Assembly (NCBI GenBank): GCA_963383645.1
Contig: OY726559.1
Coordinates: 121,990,721-122,054,720 of the forward strand
DNA: 64,000 nucleotides
Reading direction: 5' to 3'
Source of the DNA: Muscardinus avellanarius
Lineage: Eukaryota > Chordata > Mammalia > Rodentia > Gliridae
Shown: positions 28,801 through 41,800 of the stretch, in pieces
How positions within the stretch are numbered: position 1 is the first letter of the stretch
Layout: every line of letters starts with the position of its first letter
The notes under the pieces: generated by a model
Database searches by the model: none
What the model saw: the letters and a program-made list of their open reading frames with translations, nothing else
What the model was told of the DNA's origin: nothing
Made by a program: the position numbers and the translations under genes

Positions 28801-30849
28801 ATTGCAGGTAGAGTTAGCACTTCTATATCATTTAGTTTAACTTCTTATATGCGTTAGTTTACCATAGGCACAAAAGTTCAGAAAAGTGTTTTTCATAGCA
28901 TATATATGTGAAAGTTGTTCAATTTCAGTGTATGGGAAGAGTTTCACATAAGTTTAGAATTAGGGATGCAGATAGTGTTACCAGTTCTATATCATTAATT
29001 TAACTTTTTAGATGCGTTAGATTACACTAGGCATAAATACTCGGAAAAATGTTTTACATGTCATATACATGTGAAAGTTATTCAAATTCAGTGTCTGGGA
29101 AGAGTATCACAGAAGTTAAGGTTAGGATGGCAGATAGCGTTAGCACTTCTATATGCCTTAGTTTACCCAAGGGAAAAAAATTGGCGAAGTGGTCTACATG
29201 TCATATATATGTGAAAGTTGTTCAATTTTAGTGTATGGGAAGAGTTTCACAGAAGTTGAGAATTAGGATTGTATATAGCATTACAAGTTCTTTATCATTT
29301 ATTTTAACTACATATATGCGTTGATTTTCCCTAGGCACAAAATCTCGGAAAAGTGTTTTACATGTAATATATGTGTGAAAGTTGTTCAGTTTCAGTGTAT
29401 GGCAAGAGTTTCACATAAGTTTAGAATTAGAATTGCAGATCGCGTTAGTACTTCTATATCATTTAGTTTAACTTCTTATATGGGTTAGTTTACTCTAGGC
29501 ACAAAAGCTCGGAAAAGTGTTTTACATGATATATATTGTGAAAGTTGTTCAATTTCAGTGCATGGGACGACTTTCACATAAGTTTAGGATTAGGATTGCA
29601 GATCGCATTAGCACTTCTATAACATTTAGTTCAATTCCTTATATGCGTTAGTATACCCTAGGCACAAAAGCTCGGAAAAGTGTTTTACATATCATATATA
29701 TATGAAAGTTGTTTAATTTCACTGTATGGGAAGAGTTTCAAATAAGTTTAGAATTAGGGTTTCAGATAGCGTTACCAGTTCTATATCATTTATTTTAAGT
29801 TCTTAGATGCGTTAGTTTAACCTAGGCATAAAAACTTGGAAAAGGGTTGTACATGTCATATATATGTGATCGTTGTAAAATTTCAGTATATTGCAAGAGT
29901 TTCACATAAGTTTAGAATTAGGATTTCAAATAGCTTTAGCAATTCTATAACATTTAGTTCAATTCCTTATATGTGTTAGATTACCCTAGCCACAAAAGCT
30001 TGGAAAAGTGTTTTACATATCATATATATGTGAAAGTTGTTCAATTTCAGTGTTTGGGAAGAGTTTCACATAAATTTAGAATTAGGATTGCAGATAGCGT
30101 TAGAACTTTTATTTCATTTAGTTAAACTTCTTATATGGGTTTGTTTACCCAAGGCACAAAAGCTCGGAAAAGTGTTTTACATGTCATATATGTGTGAATG
30201 TTGTTCAATTTCAGTGTATGGGAAGAGTTTCACATAAATTTAGAATTAGGATTGCAGATAGCATTAGCACTTCTATATCACTTAGTTTAACTACTTATAT
30301 GCGTTAGTTTACCCTAGGCACAAAAGCTCGGAAAAGTGTTTTACATGTCATATATATGTGAAAGTTGTTCAATTTCAGTGTATTGCAAGATTTTAATATA
30401 AGTTTAGAATTAGGATTTCAAATAGCGTTAGCACTTCTATATCATTTAGTTTAACTAATTATATGTGTTAGTTTACCCTAGGAACAAAAGCTCGGAAAAC
30501 TGTTTTACATGTCATATATATGTGAAAGTTCAATTTCAGTGTATGTGAAGAGTTTCACATAAGTTTAGGATTAGGATTTCAGATAGCGTTAGCACTTTTA
30601 TATCATTTAGTTTAACTTCTTATATGGGTTACTTTACCATAGGCACAAAAGCTCGGCAAGTGTTTTACATGTCATATATATGTGAAAGTTGTTCAATTTC
30701 AGTGTATGGGAAGAGTTTCACATAAATTTAGAATTAGGATGGCAGATAGCAATAGCAATTTTATAACTTTTAGTTTAACTACTTATATGCGTTAGTTTAC
30801 CCTAGGCACAAAACCTCAGAAAAGTGTTTTACATGTCATTTATATGTGA
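25811..30849. repeat. Diverged monomeric satellite, no clear higher-order repeat
   Basis: About 30 monomers of the same family and orientation. They differ from one another and from the flanking arrays by many scattered substitutions, for example AAGTTAAAATTTTGGATTG near 26,488 and 26,985, and TCAATTCCTTATATGCG near 27,521 and 28,674. I found only short local repeats: a two- to three-monomer segment near 26,300-26,600 resembles one near 26,790-27,080 (step about 490 bp), and another resembles itself near 28,560-28,740 and 29,520-29,700. No multi-kilobase copy elsewhere in the window was noticed. It reads as an older, unhomogenised island between two younger arrays. Confidence 0.75.
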
Positions 30850-31965
30850 AAGTTCAATTTCAGTGTATTGGAAGAGTTTCACATAAGTTAAGAATAAGGA
30901 TTTCAGATAACATTACCAATTTTGTATCATTTAGTATAACTTCTTATATGCCTTAGTTTATCCTAGGCATAAAAACTCGGAAAAGTATTCTATATGTCAT
31001 ATATATGTCAAAGATGTTCAATTTCAGTATAATGCAAGAGATTCAAATAAGTTTAGAATTAGGATTTCAGATAGCGTTAGCACTTCTATATCATTTAGTT
31101 TAACTTCTTATATGCGTTCTTTTACCCTAGGCACAAATGCGCGGAAAAGTGTTTTACATGTCATATATATGTGAATGTTGTTCATTTTCCGTGTATGGCA
31201 AGAATTTCACAGAAGTTTACAATTAGGATTGCAGATAGCGTTAAAACTTTTATATCATTTATTTTAACTTCTTATATGGGTTAGTTTACCCTAGGCACAA
31301 AAGCTCGGAAAACTGTTTTACATGTCATATATATGTGAAAGTTCAATTTCAGTGTATTGGAAGAGTTTCACATAAGTTAAGAATAAGGATTTCAGATAAC
31401 ATTACCAATTTTGTATCATTTAGTATAACTTCTTATATGCCTTAGTTTATCCTAGGCATAAAAACTCGGAAACGTATTCTATATGTCATATATATGTCAA
31501 AGATGTTCAATTTCAGTATAATGCAAGAGATTCAAATAAGTTTAGAATTAGGATTTCAGATAGCGTTAGCACTTCTATATCATTTAGTTTAACTTCTTAT
31601 ATGCGTTCTTTTACCCTAGGCACAAATGCGCGGAAAAGTGTTTTACATGTCATATATATGTGAATGTTGTTCATTTTCCGTGTATGGCAAGAATTTCACA
31701 GAAGTTTACAATTAGGATTGCAGATAGCATTACCAGTTTTGTATCATTTAGTATAAATTCTTATATGCCTTAGTTTACCATATGCATAAAACCTCGGAAA
31801 AGTGTTCTACATGTCATTTATATGTGAAAGTTGTTCAATTTCAGTGTATGGGAAGAGTTTCACATAAATTTAGAATTAGGATGCAGATAGCACTAGCACT
31901 TTTATATCATTTAGTTTAACTACTTATATGCGTTAGTTTACCCTAGGCACAAAAGCTCGCAAAAG
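30850..31965. repeat. Two overlapping fragments of HOR block A
   Basis: Bases 30,850-31,225 match block A (compare 9,815-10,190), and bases about 31,230-31,965 match block A again (compare about 9,710-10,430), so a three-monomer stretch is repeated at a step of about 486 bp. The second fragment carries GGAAACGTATTC near 31,468, a variant otherwise seen only in the A block at 21,109; the other A copies read GGAAAAGTATTC. This ties the fragment to one specific A copy about 10 kb away. Confidence 0.75.
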
Positions 31966-33847
31966 TGTTTTACAAGTCATTTATATGTGAATGTTGTTCA
32001 ATTTCAGTGTATGGCAAGAGTTTCACATAAGTTTAGAATTAGGGTTGCAGATAGCGTTAGCACTTCTATATCATTTAATTTAACTTCTTAGATGCGGTAG
32101 TTTACCCTAGGCATAAAAACTCGGAAAAGGGTTCTCTATGTCATATATATGTCAAAGATGTTCAATTTCAATATAATGCAAGAGTTTCAAATAAGTTTAG
32201 AATTAGGATTGCAGATAGCGTTAGCACTTCTATATCATTTAGTTTAACTTCTTATATGCGTTCTTTTTCCCTAGGCACAAAAGCGCGGAAAAGTGTTTTA
32301 CATGTCATTTATATGTGAAAGTTGTTCAATTTCAGTGTATGGGAAAAGTTTCACATAAGTTTAGAATAGGGTTGCAGATAGTGTTACCAGTTCTTTATCA
32401 TTTAGTTTAACTTCTTAGATGCGTTAGATTACCCTAGGCATAAATACTCGGAAAAGTGTTTTACATGTCATATACATGTGGAAGTTATTCAAATATCAGT
32501 GTATGGGAAGAATTTCACATAAGTTTAGGATTAGGATTGCAGATAGCATTAGCACTTCTATAACATTTAGTTCAATTCCTTATATGCGTTAGTTTATCCT
32601 AGGCACAAAAGCTCGGAAAAGTGTATTACATGTCATATAAATGAGAAAGTTGTTCAATTTCAGTGTATGGGAAGAGTTTCACATAATTTTAGAATTAGGA
32701 TTGCAGATAGCATTACCAGTTTTGTATCATTTAGTATAACTTCTTATATGCCTTAATTTACCCTAGGCATAAAAACTCGGAAGAGGCTTCTCCATGGCAT
32801 ATATATGTCAAAGATATTCAATTTCAATATAATGCAAGAGTTTCAAATAAGTTTAGAATTAGGATTGCAGATAGCGTTAGCACTTCTATATCATTTAGTT
32901 TAACTTCTTATATGCGTTCTTTTTCCCTAGGCACAAAAGCGCGGAAAAGTGTTTTACATGTCATATATATGTGAATGTTGTTCAATTTCAGTGTATGGCA
33001 AGAATTTTACATAAGTTTAGAATTAGGATTTAAGATAACGTTAGCACTTCTATATCATTTAGTTTAACTACTTATATGTGTTATTTTACCCTAGGCACAA
33101 AACCTCGGAAAACTGTTTTACATGTCATATATATGTGAAAGTTGTTCAATTTCAGTGTATGGGAAGAGTTTCACATAAGTTTAGAATTAGGGTTGCAGAT
33201 AGCGTTACCAGTTCTATATCATTTAAATTAACTTCTTAGATGCGTTAGTTTACCCTAGGCATAAAAACTCGGAAAAGGGTTCTCTATGTCATATATATGT
33301 CAAAGATGTTCAATTTCAATATAATTCAAGAGATTCAAATAAGTTTAGAATTAGGATTGCAGATAGCATTTGCACTTCTATATCATTTAGTTTAACTTCT
33401 TATATGCGTTCTTTTTCCCTAGGCACAAAAGCGCGGAAAAGTGTTTTACATGTCATATATATGTGAATGTTGTTCAATTTCAGTGTATGGCAAGAATTTT
33501 ACATAAGTTTAGAATTAGGATTTAAGATAACGTTAGCACTTCTATATCATTTAGTTTAACTACTTATATGTGTTATTTTGCCCTAGGCACAAAACCTCGG
33601 AAAACTGTTTTACATGTCATATATATGTGAAAGTTGTTCAATTTCAGTGTATGGGAAGAGTTTCACATAAGTTTAGAATTAGGGTTGCAGATAGCGTTAC
33701 CAGTTCTATATCATTTAATTTAACTTCTTAGATGCGTTAGTTTACCCTAGGCATAATAATTCAAAAAAGGGTTCTCTATGTCATATATATGTCAAAGATG
33801 TTCAATTTCAATATAATGCAAGAGTTTCAAATAAGTTTAGAATTAGG
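31966..33847. repeat. Satellite segment shared with the 2,128-bp unit and the superblock tail
   Basis: After transitional monomers, bases from about 32,300 to 33,835 match about 43,655 to 45,190: first the right-hand part of the 2,128-bp unit (GGGAAAAGTTTC, then GAATAGGGTTGCAG, then GGAAGAGGCTTCTCCATGG), then the start of the superblock tail (GGATTTAAGATAACGTTAG, later TATTTTGCCCTAGGC). The match ends near 33,845, where this segment switches to block B sequence. It is a single, non-amplified copy of the junction between unit and tail, lying outside both superblocks. Confidence 0.72.
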
Positions 33848-35150
33848 ATTGCAGATAGCAATAGCAATTTTATATCATTTATTTTAACTACTTATATGTG
33901 TTAGTTTACCCTAGGCACAAAAGCTCGGAAAACTGTTTTGCATGTCATATATATGTGAAAGTTTAATTTCAGTGTATGGGAAGAGTTTCACATAAGTTAA
34001 GAATTAAAATTGCAGATAGCATTACCAGTTTTGTATCATTTATTATAACTTCTTATATGCCTTAGTTTACCCTTGGCATAAAAACTCCGGAAAGTGTTCT
34101 TTATGTCATATATATGTCAAAAATGTTCAATATCAGTATAATGCAAGGGATTCAAATAAGTTTAGAATTAGGATTGCAGATAGTGTTAGCACTTCTATAT
34201 CATTTAGTTTAACTTCTTATATGCGTTCTTTTACCTTAGGCACAAAAGCGCGGAAAAGTGTTTTACATGTCATATATATGTGAAAGTTGTTCAATTTCTT
34301 ATATGTGTTAGTTTACCCTAGCCACAAAAGCTTGGAAAAGTGTTTTACATATCATATATATGTGACATTGTATGGCAAGAGTTTCACATAAGTTTAGAAT
34401 TAGGATTGCAGATAGCGTTAAAACTTTTATATCATTTATTTTAACTTCTTATATGGGTTAGTTTACCCTAGGCACAAAAGCTCGGAAAACTGTTTTACAT
34501 GTCATATATATGTGAAAGTTCAATTTCAGTGTATTGGAAGAGTTTCACATAAGTTAAGAATAAGGATTGCAGTTAACATTACCAGTTTTGTATCATTTAG
34601 TATAACTTCTTATATGCCTTAGTTTATCCTAGGCATAAAAACTCGAAAAAATATTCTATATGTCATATATGTGTCAAATATGTTCAATTTAGGTATAATG
34701 CAAGAGATTCAAATAAGTTTAGAATTAGGATTGCAGATAGCGTTAGCACTTCTATATCATTTAGTTTAACTTTTTATATGGGTTACTTTACCCTAGGCAC
34801 AAAAGCTCGGAAAAGTGTTTTACATGTCATATATGTGTGAAAGTTGTTCAATTTCAGTGTATGGGAAGAGTTTCACATAAGTTTAGGATTAGGATTGCAG
34901 ATAGCATTAGCACTTCTATGTCATTTAGTTTAACTACTTGTATGCGTTATTTTACCCTAGGCACAAAAGCTCTGAAAAGTGTTTTACATGACATATATAT
35001 GTGAAAGTTGTTCAATTTCAGTGTATTGCAAGAGTTTCATATTAGTTTAGAATTAGGATTTCAAATAGCGTTAGCACTTCTATATCATTTAGTTTAACTA
35101 CTTATATGCGTTAGTTTACCCTAGGCACAAAAGCTCGAAAAACTGTTTTA
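33848..35150. repeat. Isolated fragment of HOR block B
   Basis: This stretch matches block B (compare about 11,828-13,140), including the truncated 68-bp monomer near 34,286 and the B-specific GGATTGCAGTTAACATT near 34,565. At 34,320 it has ACAAAAGCTTGG, the form found in A rather than in B. It therefore looks either mosaic or older than the split between A and B. Beyond 35,150 the match is lost. Confidence 0.75.
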
Positions 35151-35732
35151 CATGTCATATATATGTGAAAGTTGTTCAATTTCAGTGTATGGGAAGAGTT
35201 TCACATAAGTTTAGAATTAGGATTGCAGATAGCGTTAGCACTTCTATATCATTTAGTTTAACTTCTTATATGTGTTAGTTTACCCTAGCCACAAAAGCTT
35301 GGAAAAGTGTTTTACATATCTTATATATTTGAAAGTTGTTCAATTTCAGTGTATGGGAAGAGTTTCACATAAATTTAGAATTAGGATTGCAGATAGCAAT
35401 AGCAATTTTATATCATTTACTTTAACTACTTATATGCGTTAGTTTACCCTAGTCACAAAAGCTCTGAAAAGTGTTTCACATGTCATATATATGTGAATGT
35501 TGTTCAATTTCAGTGTATGGCAAGAGTTTCACATATGTTGAGAATTAGGATTGCAGATAGTGTTAGCACTTCTATATCGTTTAGTTTAACTACTTATTTG
35601 CGTTAGTTTACCCTAGGCGCAAACGCTGTTAAAAGTGTTTTTCATGTCATATATATGTGAAAGTTCAAATTTAGTGTATGGCAAGAATTTCACACAAGTT
35701 GAGAATTAGGATTGCAGATAGCATTACCACTT
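35151..35732. repeat. Satellite monomers between block B fragment and superblock 1
   Basis: Three to four monomers of the family without an obvious long copy elsewhere. One near 35,590-35,640 has CTAGGCGCAAACGCTGTTAAAAG, related to the GCGCAAAGGCTGTTAAAATTG monomer at the end of blocks A and B. Nothing else was seen here. Confidence 0.6.
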
Positions 35733-35850
35733 CTATTTCATTTAGTTTAACTACTTATATGCGTTAGTTTACCATAGTCACAAAAGCTCGGAAAAGTGTT
35801 TCACATGTCATATATATGTGAATGTTGTTCAATTTCAGTGTATGGCAAGA

Positions 35851-38800
35851 GTTTCACATAAGTTGAGATTTAGGATTGCACATTGCATTGCCAGTTCTAT
35901 ATCATTAATTTAACTTCCTATATGCGTTAGTTTACCCTAGGCCCAAAAGCTCGGAAAAGTGTTTTACATGTCATATATATGTGAAAGTTGTTCAATTTTA
36001 GTGTATTCCAATAGTTTCACATAAGTTTAGAATTAGGATTGCAGATAGCATTAACAGTTTTGTATCATTTAGTATAACTTCTTATATGCCTTAGTATACC
36101 CTAGGCATAAAAACTTGGAAAAGTGTTTTACATGTCATATATATGTGAAAGTGGTTCAGTTTCAGTGTATGGCAAGAGTTTCACATAAGTTGAGAATTAG
36201 GATTGCACATTGCATTACCAGTTCTATATCATTTAGTTTAACTTCCTATATGCGTTACTTTACCCTAGGCACAAAAGCTCGGAAAAGTGTTTTACATGTC
36301 ATATATATGTGAAAGTTGTTCAATTTCAGTGTATTGCAAGAGTTTCACATAAGTTTAGAATTAGGATTTCAGATAGCGTTAGCACTTCTATATCATTTAG
36401 TATAACTTTTTATTCCCTTAGTTTACCATAGGCATAATAACTCGGAAAAGTGTTCTACATGTCATATATATGAGAAAGTTGTTCAATTTAAGTGTATGGC
36501 AAGAGTTTCACATAAGTTTAGAATTAGGATTGCAGTTAGCGTTAGTACTTCTATATCATTTAGTTTAACTTCTAATATGCGTTAGTTTACCCTAGGCATA
36601 AAAACTCGGAAAACTGTTCTACATGTCATTTATATGTGAAACTTGTTCAATTTCAGTGTATGGGAAGAGTTTCACATTAATTTAGAATTAGGATTGCAGA
36701 TAACATTAGCACTTCTATATCATTTAGTTTAACTACTTATATGCGTTAGTTTACCCTAGGCACAAAAGCTCGGAAAAGTGTTTTACATGTCATATATATG
36801 AATGTTGTTCAATTTGAGTGTATGGCAAGAGTTTTACATAAGTTTAGAATTAGGATTGCAGATAGCGTTAGCACTTCTATATCATTTAGTTTAACTTCTT
36901 ATATGGGTTCATTTACCCTAGGCAGAAAAGCTCGGAAAAGTGTTTTACCTGTCATATATGTGTGAATGTTGTTCAATTTCAGTGTATGGGAAGAGTTTCA
37001 CATAAGTTTAGGATTAGGATTGCAGATAGCGTTAGCACTTCTATATCATTTAGTTTAACTACTTATATGCGTTAGTTTACCCTAGGCACAAAAGCTCGGA
37101 AAAGTGTTTTACATGTCATATACATGTGGAAGTTATTCAAATATCAGTGTATGGGAAGAATTTCACATAAGTTTAGGATTAGGATTGCAGATAGCATTAG
37201 CACTTCTATAACATTTAGTTTAACTTCTTATATGCGTTAGTTTACCCTAGGCATAAAAACTCGTAAAGTGTTCTACATGTCATTTATATGTGAAAGTTGT
37301 TCAATTTCAGTGTATGGGAAAAGTTTCACATAAGTTTAGAATAGGGTTGCAGATAGTGTTACCAGTTCTTTATCATTTAGTTTAACTTCTTAGATGCGTT
37401 AGATTACCCTAGGCATAAATACTCGGAAAAGTGTTTTACATGTCATATACATGTGGAAGTTATTCAAATATCAGTGTATGGGAAGAATTTCACATAAGTT
37501 TAGGATTAGGATTGCAGATAGCATTAGCACTTCTATAACATTTAGTTCAATTCCTTATATGCGTTAGTTTATCCTAGGCACAAAAGCTCGGAAAAGTGTA
37601 TTACATGTCATATAAATGAGAAAGTTGTTCAATTTCAGTGTATGGGAAGAGTTTCACATAATTTTAGAATTAGGATTGCAGATAGCATTACCAGTTTTGT
37701 ATCATTTAGTATAACTTCTTATATGCCTTAATTTACCCTAGGCATAAAAACTCGGAAGAGGCTTCTCCATGGCATATATATGTCAAAGATATTCAATTTC
37801 AATATAATGCAAGAGTTTCAAATAAGTTTAGAATTAGGATTGCAGATAGCGTTAGCACTTCTATATCATTTAGTTTAACTTCTTATATGCGTTCTTTTTC
37901 CCTAGGCACAAAAGCGCGGAAAAGTGTTTTACATGTCATATATATGTGAATGTTGTTCAATTTCAGTGTATGGCAAGAGTTTCACATAAGTTGAGATTTA
38001 GGATTGCACATTGCATTGCCAGTTCTATATCATTAATTTAACTTCCTATATGCGTTAGTTTACCCTAGGCCCAAAAGCTCGGAAAAGTGTTTTACATGTC
38101 ATATATATGTGAAAGTTGTTCAATTTTAGTGTATTCCAATAGTTTCACATAAGTTTAGAATTAGGATTGCAGATAGCATTAACAGTTTTGTATCATTTAG
38201 TATAACTTCTTATATGCCTTAGTATACCCTAGGCATAAAAACTTGGAAAAGTGTTTTACATGTCATATATATGTGAAAGTGGTTCAGTTTCAGTGTATGG
38301 CAAGAGTTTCACATAAGTTGAGAATTAGGATTGCACATTGCATTACCAGTTCTATATCATTTAGTTTAACTTCCTATATGCGTTACTTTACCCTAGGCAC
38401 AAAAGCTCGGAAAAGTGTTTTACATGTCATATATATGTGAAAGTTGTTCAATTTCAGTGTATTGCAAGAGTTTCACATAAGTTTAGAATTAGGATTTCAG
38501 ATAGCGTTAGCACTTCTATATCATTTAGTATAACTTTTTATTCCCTTAGTTTACCATAGGCATAATAACTCGGAAAAGTGTTCTACATGTCATATATATG
38601 AGAAAGTTGTTCAATTTAAGTGTATGGCAAGAGTTTCACATAAGTTTAGAATTAGGATTGCAGTTAGCGTTAGTACTTCTATATCATTTAGTTTAACTTC
38701 TAATATGCGTTAGTTTACCCTAGGCATAAAAACTCGGAAAACTGTTCTACATGTCATTTATATGTGAAACTTGTTCAATTTCAGTGTATGGGAAGAGTTT

Positions 38801-41800
38801 CACATTAATTTAGAATTAGGATTGCAGATAACATTAGCACTTCTATATCATTTAGTTTAACTACTTATATGCGTTAGTTTACCCTAGGCACAAAAGCTCG
38901 GAAAAGTGTTTTACATGTCATATATATGAATGTTGTTCAATTTGAGTGTATGGCAAGAGTTTTACATAAGTTTAGAATTAGGATTGCAGATAGCGTTAGC
39001 ACTTCTATATCATTTAGTTTAACTTCTTATATGGGTTCATTTACCCTAGGCAGAAAAGCTCGGAAAAGTGTTTTACCTGTCATATATGTGTGAATGTTGT
39101 TCAATTTCAGTGTATGGGAAGAGTTTCACATAAGTTTAGGATTAGGATTGCAGATAGCGTTAGCACTTCTATATCATTTAGTTTAACTACTTATATGCGT
39201 TAGTTTACCCTAGGCACAAAAGCTCGGAAAAGTGTTTTACATGTCATATACATGTGGAAGTTATTCAAATATCAGTGTATGGGAAGAATTTCACATAAGT
39301 TTAGGATTAGGATTGCAGATAGCATTAGCACTTCTATAACATTTAGTTTAACTTCTTATATGCGTTAGTTTACCCTAGGCATAAAAACTTGTAAAGTGTT
39401 CTACATGTCATTTATATGTGAAAGTTGTTCAATTTCAGTGTATGGGAAAAGTTTCACATAAGTTTAGAATAGGGTTGCAGATAGTGTTACCAGTTCTTTA
39501 TCATTTAGTTTAACTTCTTAGATGCGTTAGATTACCCTAGGCATAAATACTCGGAAAAGTGTTTTACATGTCATATACATGTGGAAGTTATTCAAATATC
39601 AGTGTATGGGAAGAATTTCACATAAGTTTAGGATTAGGATTGCAGATAGCATTAGCACTTCTATAACATTTAGTTCAATTCCTTATATGCGTTAGTTTAT
39701 CCTAGGCACAAAAGCTCGGAAAAGTGTATTACATGTCATATAAATGAGAAAGTTGTTCAATTTCAGTGTATGGGAAGAGTTTCACATAATTTTAGAATTA
39801 GGATTGCAGATAGCATTACCAGTTTTGTATCATTTAGTATAACTTCTTATATGCCTTAATTTACCCTAGGCATAAAAACTCGGAAGAGGCTTCTCCATGG
39901 CATATATATGTCAAAGATATTCAATTTCAATATAATGCAAGAGTTTCAAATAAGTTTAGAATTAGGATTGCAGATAGCGTTAGCACTTCTATATCATTTA
40001 GTTTAACTTCTTATATGCGTTCTTTTTCCCTAGGCACAAAAGCGCGGAAAAGTGTTTTACATGTCATATATATGTGAATGTTGTTCAATTTCAGTGTATG
40101 GCAAGAGTTTCACATAAGTTGAGATTTAGGATTGCACATTGCATTGCCAGTTCTATATCATTAATTTAACTTCCTATATGCGTTAGTTTACCCTAGGCCC
40201 AAAAGCTCGGAAAAGTGTTTTACATGTCATATATATGTGAAAGTTGTTCAATTTTAGTGTATTCCAATAGTTTCACATAAGTTTAGAATTAGGATTGCAG
40301 ATAGCATTAACAGTTTTGTATCATTTAGTATAACTTCTTATATGCCTTAGTATACCCTAGGCATAAAAACTTGGAAAAGTGTTTTACATGTCATATATAT
40401 GTGAAAGTGGTTCAGTTTCAGTGTATGGCAAGAGTTTCACATAAGTTGAGAATTAGGATTGCACATTGCATTACCAGTTCTATATCATTTAGTTTAACTT
40501 CCTATATGCGTTACTTTACCCTAGGCACAAAAGCTCGGAAAAGTGTTTTACATGTCATATATATGTGAAAGTTGTTCAATTTCAGTGTATTGCAAGAGTT
40601 TCACATAAGTTTAGAATTAGGATTTCAGATAGCGTTAGCACTTCTATATCATTTAGTATAACTTTTTATTCCCTTAGTTTACCATAGGCATAATAACTCG
40701 GAAAAGTGTTCTACATGTCATATATATGAGAAAGTTGTTCAATTTAAGTGTATGGCAAGAGTTTCACATAAGTTTAGAATTAGGATTGCAGTTAGCGTTA
40801 GTACTTCTATATCATTTAGTTTAACTTCTAATATGCGTTAGTTTACCCTAGGCATAAAAACTCGGAAAACTGTTCTACATGTCATTTATATGTGAAACTT
40901 GTTCAATTTCAGTGTATGGGAAGAGTTTCACATTAATTTAGAATTAGGATTGCAGATAACATTAGCACTTCTATATCATTTAGTTTAACTACTTATATGC
41001 GTTAGTTTACCCTAGGCACAAAAGCTCGGAAAAGTGTTTTACATGTCATATATATGAATGTTGTTCAATTTGAGTGTATGGCAAGAGTTTTACATAAGTT
41101 TAGAATTAGGATTGCAGATAGCGTTAGCACTTCTATATCATTTAGTTTAACTTCTTATATGGGTTCATTTACCCTAGGCAGAAAAGCTCGGAAAAGTGTT
41201 TTACCTGTCATATATGTGTGAATGTTGTTCAATTTCAGTGTATGGGAAGAGTTTCACATAAGTTTAGGATTAGGATTGCAGATAGCGTTAGCACTTCTAT
41301 ATCATTTAGTTTAACTACTTATATGCGTTAGTTTACCCTAGGCACAAAAGCTCGGAAAAGTGTTTTACATGTCATATACATGTGGAAGTTATTCAAATAT
41401 CAGTGTATGGGAAGAATTTCACATAAGTTTAGGATTAGGATTGCAGATAGCATTAGCACTTCTATAACATTTAGTTTAACTTCTTATATGCGTTAGTTTA
41501 CCCTAGGCATAAAAACTCGTAAAGTGTTCTACATGTCATTTATATGTGAAAGTTGTTCAATTTCAGTGTATGGGAAAAGTTTCACATAAGTTTAGAATAG
41601 GGTTGCAGATAGTGTTACCAGTTCTTTATCATTTAGTTTAACTTCTTAGATGCGTTAGATTACCCTAGGCATAAATACTCGGAAAAGTGTTTTACATGTC
41701 ATATACATGTGGAAGTTATTCAAATATCAGTGTATGGGAAGAATTTCACATAAGTTTAGGATTAGGATTGCAGATAGCATTAGCACTTCTATAACATTTA

